In this document: positions 1-8,124 of the stretch, piece after piece
How positions within the stretch are numbered: the stretch's first letter is position 1
Layout of the letters: each line of letters begins with the position of its first letter
Assembly (NCBI GenBank): GCA_021629085.1
Contig: JAJXRJ010000028.1
Location: 1 to 28,285, forward strand
Origin: Oscillospiraceae bacterium
Lineage (GTDB): Bacteria > Bacillota > Clostridia > UMGS1810
Direction: 5' to 3'
Length of the DNA: 28,285 bases
Translations under genes and position numbers: made by a program
Notes under the pieces: generated by a model
Seen by the model: the letters and a program-made list of their open reading frames with translations, nothing else
Database searches by the model: none
What the model was told of the DNA's origin: nothing

Positions 1-9
1 CACATAAAA

Positions 10-49
10 ATATGCACCTCCAAAAGTGTCTAACTTTTGGGGTGCATAT
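10..49 (-). terminator. Hairpin terminator after the GH50-like gene
   Basis: Arms at 10-26 and 34-49 pair over 16 bp with a single bulged T, around a short loop. Read on the minus strand, the hairpin lies just after the stop codon of the large glycosidase and is followed by five T residues, as expected for a Rho-independent terminator. One arm plus loop also resembles a terminal repeat of an IS3-type element; see findings. Confidence 0.7.
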
Positions 50-76
50 CAATTTTAGCCGCTCTTTTTTTAATGT

Positions 77-3034
77 TTAGTTAATTGCATATTCACTGGC
101 CTTTTCAAAGGGTTTCAGCATATTTGCCGAATCCCACAAAAACGCCTTGGCATGGTGCGCGCCCGACAGCAGGGTTTTATCTGAAACGCTTGCCGAAACA
201 GACGCCTGCCCGCCCGGCGCAATTTCAACCGGCGTCCCAAAATCAATGGAAAGCAGATTGCCTGCTTGGTCGCACAGCGCAAGCAGCATCACACAGGAAA
301 TCGGTGTATCCGCGCTGTTGGAAACCGTTCTTGTGCAGGTGCCGTCCTCCCACGCATCACTGCCGTTTTTGCTGTCAAAGTAGTCAATAATCGCATACGC
401 ATTGAAATTTAGTTCCCGCATTTTTTCAATCAATTCCGGATAGTCGTTAAAATCGCGGTCCACAATGCCCTTGTTGGAGTTTAGATTAGACGGGTCGCTT
501 GAGAGCATATCCGGGTCGTTGTCTTGATATTTATACCAGTGCCAGCCCACACAGGTTTTGGATTCCAAAAGGGCCAGCGCATAATTTTGATAGAAATAAC
601 CACGGTCAGTCTGGGTGGGCACAATCCAGCCTGCGCCGCTCTCGTTGGTCAGGCCGGGAATGCGCTCTGATGCATCCATGCCTTTGGTATAGCACTCGGT
701 GATAATACAGGGCTTGCCAGACCATCTGTACCAGTTTGCCATCTGCTCTAAGTCGGGCGTCCAAACGCCGTAATAGTTAAAGGAAATCACATCCGCATAG
801 CGCCCGGCAGCCTTAAAAATGCCCTCGCTGGAACGCGCCTCGCCATTGAGCCGGCTCCCCATATACATGTGGTTGGGGTCGTATTTTTGGAATGCCTCCG
901 ACACCACGCGGTAATAGTAGTCAAACACAAATTCCCTAAAATCATCCCGGTCACGCGCTGTGATATCAGTGATAGACGCGTCTTCGCCATACCGCTCTTT
1001 AAGCCACTCCCACGCCGTATAGTAGCAGTAAATGTAGTTGTCGTCCTCTGGGTCTTGCTTCAAATAATTATCCAGCATGTTTTCTGAAACAGAAATTTCG
1101 TTGTCGGAAAACCAGCCGATTAAGTATGGATCATCTTTATATTTTGCCAAAGTCTGCGCTTTTTTGTCCACATAGCTTACAAACTGCGGGTCAAACACTG
1201 GCATCACATCGTCTTTAAATATGGTGCTTCCCGAATAAGTCACCATATCACGCGCATAACCATAGGGGCCAATGCAGGAAACCGTTTTGCAATAGGGCAT
1301 TTTTTCATCCATCATCGCAATGACGCCGTCACCTACGCCCGCACCGTTAAACCCCATGGCCTTAAACTCCGGCGCAATGCTTTTTGCCCAGTTTTCCACC
1401 GTGCCATACCGGCGCTGCATACCCGCAATCTCCTTTTCCGATTTGGGCGGCGTCACACTTCCCAGCGCAAAGTTAAACATGGGATGCCCAAGCGGGTCTA
1501 CCAACCACCAGCGGCCGTCCACCTCTTTGGCGTAAAAGAAGCCCGTGGCATCATACTGCTTGCTCAAAAGGCCGCCGTACATAGAAACCTCCGGCGCGCT
1601 CGTAGTGGGTGTAAACTCCCGCAGCGAGCTGACCACACGGGTTTTCGTAGGGGTAAAATTGGTATAGGGCTTTTGGTTACGGTTGACGCCTACAGTGATG
1701 TAATCATATGCATCGTCCGCCTCCTCTTCCGGCTCGGATAAAGACGGATTGGGCACGCTGCCGGGCTCTCCCCCAATGTCCATCAGCATAAGCCTCGGCG
1801 GATCGGCGCTCTCTTTTGCACCAAAGCTGAGCTGTAGATTATAGGTGTGCAAATCTTTTACCGCAACGCTTAACACTGATTCCCCGCGCGCCAAAACCTC
1901 ATTGACAAAGGACGTCAAGTCAAAATACACATTCCGATCCACTTTCTTTACCGTCTGTGCGTCAATGGCCGCGCCAAGCGCAGGTGCATTGTTCCAGGTG
2001 AGGCTATACTCTGTCCAGTCATTATCATTTATGGCAAACGCCGTGAGCTCCTGCTCGGCCGCGCCTTCTAACACTGTGGTTTTAAGCTTTAAAAATGCGC
2101 CGCCCACAACGCTGGCATCTGCCTCGCTGACGTCAAATTTTAAAACTGAATAGCGCGAATACTGTGGGGCATTGGGCGCGGTTTTTACACGGAGGCTGGA
2201 TTCTGTGCCGAAGCTTTTGTCGGCCTCGGTGCCGCCGTTGACATAGGTGTCGTCTGTGGGCTTAAAGTAAACCTCCGTGTCGCTTATCTTTTCCACCTGG
2301 GGGATTTCGTTTTGCGGCCCCATATATTCCGCGCGGGATTCTTTTAATATCCGCTGTGCATTTTCAATGGCGTTTTCCACAGTGGCACCGGAAAAACCCA
2401 GCCCGTCGTCAAGCGGCGGGATGGGGTCGGGCGTGCCGCCGTATTTGAGGTCCAGCACAGGGCCGTTTCCGCTCTCGCGGCTGTAAAAATCCGCCCGGTG
2501 GTCCACCTGTTCGCGGTCATACAGCGCCAAATACAGCACCTGGTCGCCGTCTTCTATGGCGTCCTTCACACTCTGGGTGACGTCAATGTCCACCGTCTTA
2601 TTGCCCCGCACCGCGTATCCCACACCCGCCACACGCTTTAAACCTGGGCTCCCAGAATAGATGACCGCATGTTCCTCAAACGGGTGGGTGACAAATGCGC
2701 GGACGGCAAAGCCGCCGGCTACATTGTCGCACGACTGCATATTCAGCCGTACGACGGCATTGGACAAATTTTCGGCAGACACGCCGGATATTGGGAATGC
2801 CAAATACACCTTACGGTTATAGTCCTTTGACCCCGTGGCTTTAAACTCCAAAAGCTCTGCGTCTCCATAATTTGTCGTTTCATACAGGCCGCCCCGCACA
2901 AAGGTATCCGCAGACACAGGGATCATTTGATGCGTCTCAGGCGCCGCAAGGGCTGGAAGCTGAAACAACACACAGGCAAATACCAACACAACTGCCACTT
3001 TTTTTACAAAACACGTGCGTTTTTTCTCGCTCAT
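77..3034 (-). CDS. Secreted GH50/agarase-like glycosidase with two DNRLRE modules
   Basis: A 985-residue exported protein. Residues 1-31 form a signal peptide (basic start, hydrophobic core, ALA-A cleavage site). Residues about 37-198 and 253-418 look like two DNRLRE/CBM96-type beta-sandwich modules; both contain the usual pattern of a short aromatic strand and Trp/Asn-rich segments. Residues about 485-880 form a clan GH-A barrel resembling GH50 beta-agarases: VDPLGHP near 512-518, acid/base Glu646 in FSDNE and nucleophile Glu780 in IITEC. The last 90 residues resemble the small C-terminal beta domain of clostridial extracellular proteins (KAFLWDS motif). ATG 3034 has GAGGG seven bases upstream. 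No LPXTG or S-layer anchor is visible, so it is probably released. It is a single gene with its own promoter and terminator. The substrate is inferred only at the level of a beta-linked polysaccharide; agar itself is uncertain. Confidence 0.82.
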   Translation of the reverse strand: MSEKKRTCFVKKVAVVLVFACVLFQLPALAAPETHQMIPVSADTFVRGGLYETTNYGDAELLEFKATGSKDYNRKVYLAFPISGVSAENLSNAVVRLNMQSCDNVAGGFAVRAFVTHPFEEHAVIYSGSPGLKRVAGVGYAVRGNKTVDIDVTQSVKDAIEDGDQVLYLALYDREQVDHRADFYSRESGNGPVLDLKYGGTPDPIPPLDDGLGFSGATVENAIENAQRILKESRAEYMGPQNEIPQVEKISDTEVYFKPTDDTYVNGGTEADKSFGTESSLRVKTAPNAPQYSRYSVLKFDVSEADASVVGGAFLKLKTTVLEGAAEQELTAFAINDNDWTEYSLTWNNAPALGAAIDAQTVKKVDRNVYFDLTSFVNEVLARGESVLSVAVKDLHTYNLQLSFGAKESADPPRLMLMDIGGEPGSVPNPSLSEPEEEADDAYDYITVGVNRNQKPYTNFTPTKTRVVSSLREFTPTTSAPEVSMYGGLLSKQYDATGFFYAKEVDGRWWLVDPLGHPMFNFALGSVTPPKSEKEIAGMQRRYGTVENWAKSIAPEFKAMGFNGAGVGDGVIAMMDEKMPYCKTVSCIGPYGYARDMVTYSGSTIFKDDVMPVFDPQFVSYVDKKAQTLAKYKDDPYLIGWFSDNEISVSENMLDNYLKQDPEDDNYIYCYYTAWEWLKERYGEDASITDITARDRDDFREFVFDYYYRVVSEAFQKYDPNHMYMGSRLNGEARSSEGIFKAAGRYADVISFNYYGVWTPDLEQMANWYRWSGKPCIITECYTKGMDASERIPGLTNESGAGWIVPTQTDRGYFYQNYALALLESKTCVGWHWYKYQDNDPDMLSSDPSNLNSNKGIVDRDFNDYPELIEKMRELNFNAYAIIDYFDSKNGSDAWEDGTCTRTVSNSADTPISCVMLLALCDQAGNLLSIDFGTPVEIAPGGQASVSASVSDKTLLSGAHHAKAFLWDSANMLKPFEKASEYAIN

Positions 3035-3070
3035 ATTAGTTCCCTCTATTTTCTATAGATTGATAGTATT

Positions 3071-3100
3071 ATTATATCGTAATTGGAAATGGGATGTCAA
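3071..3100 (-). promoter_or_regulatory. Sigma-A promoter of the GH50-like gene
   Basis: On the minus strand there is a perfect -35 TTGACA (3095-3100) and a perfect -10 TATAAT (3071-3076) with an 18-base spacer, ending about 36 bases before the ATG at 3034. No clear operator is visible around it. Confidence 0.8.
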
Positions 3101-3159
3101 TAGATTTGAAGCATACCAATCCCTATATTTTTGCGCGGCAGGCCGCCAAAGCAGGAGCC

Positions 3160-3333
3160 CTAGTTTTGCCTGCGCACTACCTTATAGTCGTCGCCCGACC
3201 GGTAATAGGGGCAGTCTTTAAAGCTTCCCTTTAAAAATTGCAGCATTTCGTCCTCATCCAGCGACACCGCGCAAATGTATCCTTCCAAATCCTCGTCAAA
3301 ATAATAGTTGACACAGTCTTCACACTTATCCAT
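3160..3333 (-). CDS. Small cysteine-rich protein, DUF6472-like
   Basis: A 57-residue protein starting MDKCEDC, with two Cys pairs (CEDC near the start, and single Cys residues in YICAV and DCPYY) and an acidic middle. The spacing suggests a small metal-binding or disulfide fold, and the sequence resembles the DUF6472 family of clostridia, whose function is unknown. I chose ATG 3333 rather than the upstream in-frame TTG 3357, because the GGGAGG sequence then lies upstream of the start, although at a long spacing of about 12 bases. The start overlaps the end of the deaminase gene by 8 bases, so the two are probably co-translated. Function is not inferable from this sequence. Confidence 0.7.
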   Translation of the reverse strand: MDKCEDCVNYYFDEDLEGYICAVSLDEDEMLQFLKGSFKDCPYYRSGDDYKVVRRQN

Positions 3334-3757
3334 TTTTGCATGCTTCCTCCCTTTCAAACCGCGCTGTGCCCCACCAGTTTGGCATCAGTGTGTGCAGGCG
3401 CACGGTGGTTTTGGCCGTATAATCGGTTAAAATTTCAATGTCCGGACTGTTTTTGGAAAGCTGCATCAAAAGCTCCCGGCACGCGCCGCACGGGAAGCCC
3501 ACCGTGCCATCCGCCATCACGCATACCAGCTTTGTAATTTCATGTTCGCCCTGCGTGAGCATGGTGGAAATGGCATTGCGCTCGGCGCACATACCCAGCG
3601 TGCAGGCGGTGTCAATGCAAACGCCGGTGTAGATGGCGCCGGACTTGCTAAGGATTGCACTCGCCACACCGCCCGCCTCCACAAAGGGCGAGACCGTCCG
3701 CGGGCGCAGTGCCGCTGCCGCACATTGATATAACCGTTCCCAAATCTCCTCTTCCAC
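3326..3757 (-). CDS. Cytidine deaminase-like zinc deaminase
   Basis: A 143-residue member of the cytidine deaminase fold. The zinc site is complete: CAERNA gives Cys57 and catalytic Glu59, and PCGAC gives Cys90 and Cys93. Family enzymes convert cytidine or deoxycytidine to uridine in the cytosol for pyrimidine salvage. The sequence around the first motif (GVCIDTACTLGMCAERNA) is also reminiscent of blasticidin-S-deaminase-type relatives, so the exact substrate is open. The start is GTG 3757, preceded by GGGAGG at 8 bases; an upstream in-frame start at 3817 would fall inside the promoter. It overlaps the downstream small cysteine-rich gene by 8 bases. Confidence 0.85.
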   Translation of the reverse strand: MEEEIWERLYQCAAAALRPRTVSPFVEAGGVASAILSKSGAIYTGVCIDTACTLGMCAERNAISTMLTQGEHEITKLVCVMADGTVGFPCGACRELLMQLSKNSPDIEILTDYTAKTTVRLHTLMPNWWGTARFEREEACKNG

Positions 3758-3788
3758 AAAAACCGCCTCCCGTCCTTTTTCTATGGGC

Positions 3789-3817
3789 AGTATACCACAT
3801 TTTCCCCATGTGTTCAA
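3789..3817 (-). promoter_or_regulatory. Sigma-A promoter of the deaminase operon
   Basis: Minus-strand -35 TTGAAC (3812-3817) and -10 TATACT (3789-3794) are separated by exactly 17 bases. The -10 ends 31 bases before the GTG at 3757, supporting that start over the longer reading frame. Confidence 0.75.
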
Positions 3818-3855
3818 CCGGCTGGGAAATTTTTACTGCAAATGAAATTTTAATA

Positions 3856-3884
3856 TTTACTTCCCACAAAAATTGTGATATGAT
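3856..3884 (+). promoter_or_regulatory. Probable promoter of the paaK-like operon
   Basis: TTTACT (3856-3861) and TATGAT (3879-3884) are 17 bases apart, giving a leader of about 70 bases before the ATG at 3960. The -35 is imperfect. No riboswitch-like structure was recognised in the leader. Confidence 0.55.
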
Positions 3885-3959
3885 AATGTTGAAATTAAGC
3901 ATATCAATCCGGCGCGCGAAGCGGCGGATGCAAGCATAGCAGAAAGGAATGGATTGAAA

Positions 3960-5261
3960 ATGGAACACTACTATCAGCCTGAAATCGAGTGCGCCTCTAA
4001 AGAGCAAATCCGCGCCTGGCAGGATGAACGGCTTGTAAAGCAGGTGCGGCATGTGTATGACCATGTGCCCTACTACAAAAATTTAATGGACAAAAAAGGC
4101 GTGACGCCCGACGATATCCGCTCGACGGACGACCTTTTTAAGCTGCCCTTTCTCACAAAAGACGACCTGCGGGACGCATATCCCTATGGCCTTTTGGCAG
4201 TCCCGCTGTCCGACTGTGTGCGCATCCAGTCCACCAGCGGCACCACAGGGCGGCGGGTGGTGGCGTTTTACACCCAGCACGATATCGACTTGTGGGACGA
4301 CTGCTGTGCACGCGCCATTGCGGCGGCGGGCGGCACCAAGGACGACGTGGTGCACGTAAGCTATGGCTACGGCCTGTTCACCGGCGGCCCGGGGCTCAAC
4401 GGCGGCTCGCATAAGCTGGGCTCTTTAACGCTTCCCATGTCCTCCGGCAACACGGAGCGGCAAATCCAGTTCATGTGCGATTTGGAATCCACCATCCTCT
4501 GCTGTACCCCGTCTTACGCGGCATACTTGGGCGAATCCATCTGGGAGCGCGGGCTGCAGGATCAAATCAAGCTCAAAGCCGGCATTTTCGGCGCAGAAGC
4601 CTGGAGTGAGGAAATGCGCCGGGACATTGAGCAAAAGCTGGGCATCAAGGCGTATGACATCTATGGCCTCACTGAGATTTCCGGCCCGGGCGTGGCATTT
4701 GAGTGCAGCGCGCAAACCGGTATGCACATCAACGAAGACCATTTCATTGCGGAAATCATTGACCCCGATACTGGGGAGGTATTGCCGGACGGCGAAAAAG
4801 GCGAGCTGGTGTTCACCAGCATCACCAAACAGGCGTTTCCGCTCTTGCGCTACCGCACGCGCGATATCTGCGTGCTCACCCGCGAAGCATGCCCCTGCGG
4901 GCGCACACACGTAAAAATGTCCAAACCCATGGGCCGCAGCGACGACATGCTGATCATAAAAGGCGTCAATGTGTTCCCCTCGCAAATTGAAACCGTGCTC
5001 TTAAATAAGGGCTATCCTGCCAACTATCAAATCATTGTGACCAGGGAGCACAACAGTGACAAGCTGGAAGTGCAGGTGGAAATGACGCCTGAGATGTTTT
5101 CAGACACCGTAAGCCAGGTGACAGAGCGGGAAAATCAGCTTGTTGACGCACTAAAAGCCATGCTGGGCATTTATGCCAAGGTGCGGCTGGTGGCGCCCAA
5201 GACCATTGCAAGAAGCGAGGGCAAGGCCGCGCGGATTATTGACAACCGCAATTTATATTAA
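3960..5261 (+). CDS. paaK: Phenylacetate-CoA ligase family AMP-forming ligase
   Basis: A 433-residue adenylate-forming ligase of the PaaK type, the usual length for the family. It carries the P-loop STSGTTGRR, YGLTEISGPG, YRTRDI, the hinge segment GRSDDMLIIKG and the C-terminal EGKAARI with the likely catalytic lysine. Family members join aryl-acetic acids to CoA with ATP, giving AMP and PPi. In fermentative clostridia such genes often accompany indolepyruvate oxidoreductase in aromatic amino acid metabolism, but that enzyme is not in this window. ATG 3960 follows AAAGGA by about 11 bases; an in-frame TTG lies at 3954. An ACT-domain gene follows after 13 bases, so this is a two-gene operon. 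The acyl substrate is uncertain. Confidence 0.88.
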   Translation: MEHYYQPEIECASKEQIRAWQDERLVKQVRHVYDHVPYYKNLMDKKGVTPDDIRSTDDLFKLPFLTKDDLRDAYPYGLLAVPLSDCVRIQSTSGTTGRRVVAFYTQHDIDLWDDCCARAIAAAGGTKDDVVHVSYGYGLFTGGPGLNGGSHKLGSLTLPMSSGNTERQIQFMCDLESTILCCTPSYAAYLGESIWERGLQDQIKLKAGIFGAEAWSEEMRRDIEQKLGIKAYDIYGLTEISGPGVAFECSAQTGMHINEDHFIAEIIDPDTGEVLPDGEKGELVFTSITKQAFPLLRYRTRDICVLTREACPCGRTHVKMSKPMGRSDDMLIIKGVNVFPSQIETVLLNKGYPANYQIIVTREHNSDKLEVQVEMTPEMFSDTVSQVTERENQLVDALKAMLGIYAKVRLVAPKTIARSEGKAARIIDNRNLY

Positions 5262-5274
5262 AGGAGGAGTTTGC

Positions 5275-5706
5275 ATGACGGTCAAACAAATCTCTGTATT
5301 TTTGGAAAACAAGCCCGGCAGGCTTGCGGAGTTTACAGATGTGCTGCGTCAAAAGCAAATTGACATGCGCGCATTGTCCATTGCGGAAACGCCGGATTTT
5401 GGCATTGTCCGTATGATTGTGGACGACCCGTTTAACACGGTGTGCGTATTAAAGGACGCGGGCTATATCTCCTCCATCACGCCGGTGCTGGCAGTGGCGG
5501 TGCCCGACGCGCCTGGAAGCCTGTGCAATATTTTAAAAATTTTGGGGGAAGCGGGTATCAATTTGGAATATACCTACGCGTTTATCACCCGCAACAAAGA
5601 CCTCGCCTACATGATTTTGCGGGTGGAGGACAACGACCGGGCTGTGACAGCGCTCACAGAGCACAATGTCAAACTGATGACACAGGACGAATTATACAAG
5701 CTGTAA
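5275..5706 (+). CDS. Tandem ACT-domain protein
   Basis: A 143-residue protein made of two ACT domains, about residues 1-68 and 70-143. The first begins KQISVFLENKPGRLAEF and the second contains VAVPDAPGSLCNILKILGEAGIN; both have the ligand-binding turn (KPGRL, APGSL) between strand and helix. ACT pairs bind amino acids and are usually regulatory. The AAGGAGG site lies just after the ligase stop codon and 8 bases before this ATG. The conserved neighbourhood suggests an amino-acid sensor for aryl-acid activation; this role is inferred. A strong terminator follows. Confidence 0.85.
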   Translation: MTVKQISVFLENKPGRLAEFTDVLRQKQIDMRALSIAETPDFGIVRMIVDDPFNTVCVLKDAGYISSITPVLAVAVPDAPGSLCNILKILGEAGINLEYTYAFITRNKDLAYMILRVEDNDRAVTALTEHNVKLMTQDELYKL

Positions 5707-5730
5707 TCGCGCTGCCTTGAATCCGAAATG

Positions 5731-5763
5731 AAAAACGGCCCGCTTTTTAGCAGGCCGTTTTTT
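5731..5763 (+). terminator. Terminator of the paaK-ACT operon
   Basis: The inverted repeat AAAACGGCC ... GGCCGTTTT, with inner GC pairs and a T-rich loop, is followed by a run of T residues. It is a classic Rho-independent terminator 25 bases after the ACT stop codon. Confidence 0.9.
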
Positions 5764-5789
5764 GGTTGTATTTTATATAAATTTATGAT
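5762..5789 (+). promoter_or_regulatory. Possible promoter of the CoA-disulfide reductase gene
   Basis: TTGGTT (5762-5767) and TATGAT (5784-5789) are 16 bases apart, in an AT-rich stretch between the upstream terminator and the AAGGAG ribosome binding site. The match is moderate and rests on position as much as on sequence. Confidence 0.4.
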
Positions 5790-5826
5790 AGACTAAAATT
5801 ATCTTCTAAAAAGGAGTGTGAATCAA

Positions 5827-7518
5827 ATGAAGGTTGTCATTGTGGGCGGCGTGGCAGGCGGCGCATCGGCAGCGGCACGGCTTCGGCGGCTGGATGAACA
5901 GGCCGAAATTGTCGTTTTGGAACGCGGGCCATACATTTCCTATGCCAACTGCGGCCTGCCCTACTATATCGGCGGGGATATTTCGGAAAAAAGCGCTTTG
6001 ACGCTGCAAACGCCGGAAAGCTTTTACAGCCGGTTTCGCATTGATGTGCGCGTCAACAGTGAAGTGACTGCCATTGACCGGGCAAACAGACAGGTGACGG
6101 TGCAGTGCGGTGAAACCGTCTATCAGGAACGCTATGACAAGCTGATTCTGTCACCCGGTGCAAAGCCCATACTCCCGCCCATTCCGGGTGTGGACAGCGA
6201 GCGGGTGTTTACCCTTCGCACCATTCCCGATACGGAAAAAATCCGTGCGTTTATTGAGACGCACCAGCCCAAAACAGCCGTGGTGGTGGGCGGTGGCTAC
6301 ATTGGCGCAGAAATGGCGGAAAACCTTTCGCAGGCCGGACTCTCGGTCACCATCGTGGAGCTTTCTGACCACGTCATCGGCCCGCTGGACTTTGATATCG
6401 CCTGTGAAGTCCGGAGCTATTTGGAACACAAAGGCATCCGCGTGCTGTTAAACACCGGTGTGGAAGCCATTTCGCTGGAAACGGACGAAACACTCTTGGT
6501 ATCTTTGTCAAAAAGCCGTTCGCTCAAAGCCGATATGGTGCTGCTCTCGGCGGGCGTTTTGCCGGATACCGCGCTTGCCAAAGCGGCGGGGCTTGTACTG
6601 TCCCAAAAAGACGCCATCCGCGTGGATCAACATATGCAAACATCCGACCCGGACATCTATGCGGTGGGCGACGCGGTGGAAATTGTAGACTATGTGTCCA
6701 AACATCCCGGCTATGTGCCGCTGGCCGGCCCTGCCAACAAGCAGGGGCGCATTGCGGCGGATAACATTTGCGGATATCCAAGCGTTTACAACGGCACACA
6801 GGGCTCAAGCGTGCTCAAGCTGTTTGATATGACCATTGCCGCCACGGGCTTAAGCGAGCGCGCGGCGCGGGCGGCAGGCTATGCTTGCGACAAGGTGTTC
6901 ACCTTTTCTCCCTCCCATGCGGGCTATTATCCCGGCGCGTCCAACCTTTCTATCAAAACCGTGTTTGAATTGGAAACCGGAAAAATTCTTGGCGCGCAGA
7001 TTGTGGGGTTTTCAGGCGTGGACAAGCGGATCGACGTGTTTGCCACTGCCATCCGGGCCAACATGACCGCGTTTGATTTAGCCCAGCTGGAACTGGCCTA
7101 TGCGCCGCCCTACTCCTCTGCCAAAGACCCGGTCAACATGGCGGGGTTTGTGATAGAAAACATCCTTACAAAAAAATTCAAACAGTTTCACTGGCACGAC
7201 GTTGCTACCCTCCCAAAAGACGGCAGCGTCACGCTGCTGGACGTGCGGACAGACAGCGAACGCAAAAACGGGTTTATTCCCGGGTCGGTGCACATCCCGC
7301 TGGACCGTCTGCGCGGCGCAATGGATAAGCTGGACAGGCAAAAGCCCGTTTACGTCAACTGCCACAGCGGGCTTAGAAGCTACATTGCCTGCCGCATCCT
7401 TACGCAAAACGGCTTTGACTGCTACAATCTTTCGGGCGGATTCCGGCTGTATGAAAAAGTGATGTTAAACGCCGCATTTGACGGCACGCCGCGTCACGCA
7501 TGCGGCATTGCGCTTTAA
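5827..7518 (+). CDS. CoA-disulfide/persulfide reductase with C-terminal rhodanese domain
   Basis: A 563-residue FAD- and NAD(P)H-dependent oxidoreductase. FAD binding is shown by GGVAGGASAAARLRRL at the start and by VYAVGDAVE-type sequence (IYAVGDAVE) before the dimerisation domain. The NAD(P)H site is VVVGGGYIGAEMAENL near residue 155. The single redox cysteine is Cys42 in YANCGLPYYIGG, as in CoA-disulfide reductases. A rhodanese domain occupies about residues 455-550 with active Cys512 in NCHSGLRSY. Known fusions of this type reduce CoA disulfide or CoA persulfide/polysulfide. ATG 5827 lies 10 bases from AAGGAG; the GTG at 5818 is too close. It sits directly before a superoxide reductase, pointing to oxygen and sulfur stress defence in an anaerobe. 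Confidence 0.9.
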   Translation: MKVVIVGGVAGGASAAARLRRLDEQAEIVVLERGPYISYANCGLPYYIGGDISEKSALTLQTPESFYSRFRIDVRVNSEVTAIDRANRQVTVQCGETVYQERYDKLILSPGAKPILPPIPGVDSERVFTLRTIPDTEKIRAFIETHQPKTAVVVGGGYIGAEMAENLSQAGLSVTIVELSDHVIGPLDFDIACEVRSYLEHKGIRVLLNTGVEAISLETDETLLVSLSKSRSLKADMVLLSAGVLPDTALAKAAGLVLSQKDAIRVDQHMQTSDPDIYAVGDAVEIVDYVSKHPGYVPLAGPANKQGRIAADNICGYPSVYNGTQGSSVLKLFDMTIAATGLSERAARAAGYACDKVFTFSPSHAGYYPGASNLSIKTVFELETGKILGAQIVGFSGVDKRIDVFATAIRANMTAFDLAQLELAYAPPYSSAKDPVNMAGFVIENILTKKFKQFHWHDVATLPKDGSVTLLDVRTDSERKNGFIPGSVHIPLDRLRGAMDKLDRQKPVYVNCHSGLRSYIACRILTQNGFDCYNLSGGFRLYEKVMLNAAFDGTPRHACGIAL

Positions 7519-7547
7519 CAATTACACCTTTTTAAAAGGTATAATTG
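7519..7547. promoter_or_regulatory. 29-bp dyad overlapping a -10 box before desulfoferrodoxin
   Basis: CAATTA and ACCTTTT are mirrored by AAAAGGT and TAATTG around position 7533, with one mismatched pair (7525/7541). A perfect TATAAT at 7540-7545 lies inside the right arm, with a possible TTAACA -35 at 7515-7520 and a long 19-base spacer. This could be an operator for a redox-responsive repressor of the superoxide reductase, or a hairpin between the two genes. The lack of a T-run argues against a normal terminator. Confidence 0.5.
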
Positions 7548-7600
7548 AATAAAATCAACACACCCTAACATTTGGGAACTACAAAAAGGAGATGGCTATA

Positions 7601-8008
7601 ATGGCAAAACCAGACAAGTTAAAATTCTTTTACTGCAAGCACTGCGGCAATCTTGTGCAAATGGTTCAAAACACCGGCGTGCCGGTGGTGTGCTGCCACG
7701 AACCCATGCTGGAGCTTGTTGCAAACACTGCGGATGCGGCGCAGGAAAAACATGTTCCGGTGGCAGAATTGGAAAACGGCGTTTTAAATGTTTGTGTGGG
7801 AAGCGTGGAGCATCCCATGAATGACGAGCATTACATTCAGTTTGTTTGTGTGGAAACCGACTGCGGCACACTTCTCACCTATTTGAGCCCGGACGATGCG
7901 CCCAAAGCACAATTTGTGATTCCGCCCTGCCAAACGCCTTTGGCAGTGTATGAATACTGCAATCTGCACGGCCTGTGGAAGCTGGACCTTTCGGCACAAG
8001 CCAAATAA
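7601..8008 (+). CDS. dfx: Desulfoferrodoxin (superoxide reductase)
   Basis: A 135-residue two-iron desulfoferrodoxin. The N-terminal desulforedoxin domain provides Cys12, Cys15, Cys31 and Cys32 for the FeS4 centre. The C-terminal neelaredoxin domain provides the catalytic iron site: His51 in EKHVP, His71 in EHPM, His77, Cys120 and His123 in YCNLHG. The Lys in EKHVP is also conserved. The enzyme reduces superoxide to hydrogen peroxide in the cytosol without making oxygen (EC 1.15.1.1), usual in strict anaerobes. ATG 7601 is 9 bases after AAGGAG; the in-frame ATG at 7592 would touch the Shine-Dalgarno sequence. It lies 82 bases after the CoA-disulfide reductase and ends before a strong terminator. 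Confidence 0.96.
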   Translation: MAKPDKLKFFYCKHCGNLVQMVQNTGVPVVCCHEPMLELVANTADAAQEKHVPVAELENGVLNVCVGSVEHPMNDEHYIQFVCVETDCGTLLTYLSPDDAPKAQFVIPPCQTPLAVYEYCNLHGLWKLDLSAQAK

Positions 8009-8047
8009 CATCCGGCCTGCTTTTGCAGATGTGTTTGTTTCACAGGC

Positions 8048-8081
8048 AAAAATCCCGTCCATACAAGGACGGGATTTTTTT
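8048..8081 (+). terminator. Terminator after desulfoferrodoxin
   Basis: AAATCCCGTCC pairs with GGACGGGATTT around a six-base loop and is followed by a T-run. It also separates the gene from the convergent AraC-type regulator. Confidence 0.92.
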
Positions 8082-8124
8082 CACAACATTTTCTTATCGA
8101 TATCTCTTAAGAAAATGTGCGATT

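Noticed and set aside
3110..3160. Possible terminator after the small cysteine-rich gene
   Set aside because: Only a four-base stem (GCGG/CCGC) before an A-rich tract could be drawn, too weak to call.
4083..4985. Two minus-strand open frames of 109 and 186 codons
   Set aside because: They are antisense shadows of the phenylacetate-CoA ligase gene in GC-rich codons, without ribosome binding sites or recognisable motifs.
5818..5829. GTG start at 5818 for the CoA-disulfide reductase
   Set aside because: It is only one base from the AAGGAG site; ATG 5827 has normal spacing and fits the conserved N-terminus MKVVIVGG.
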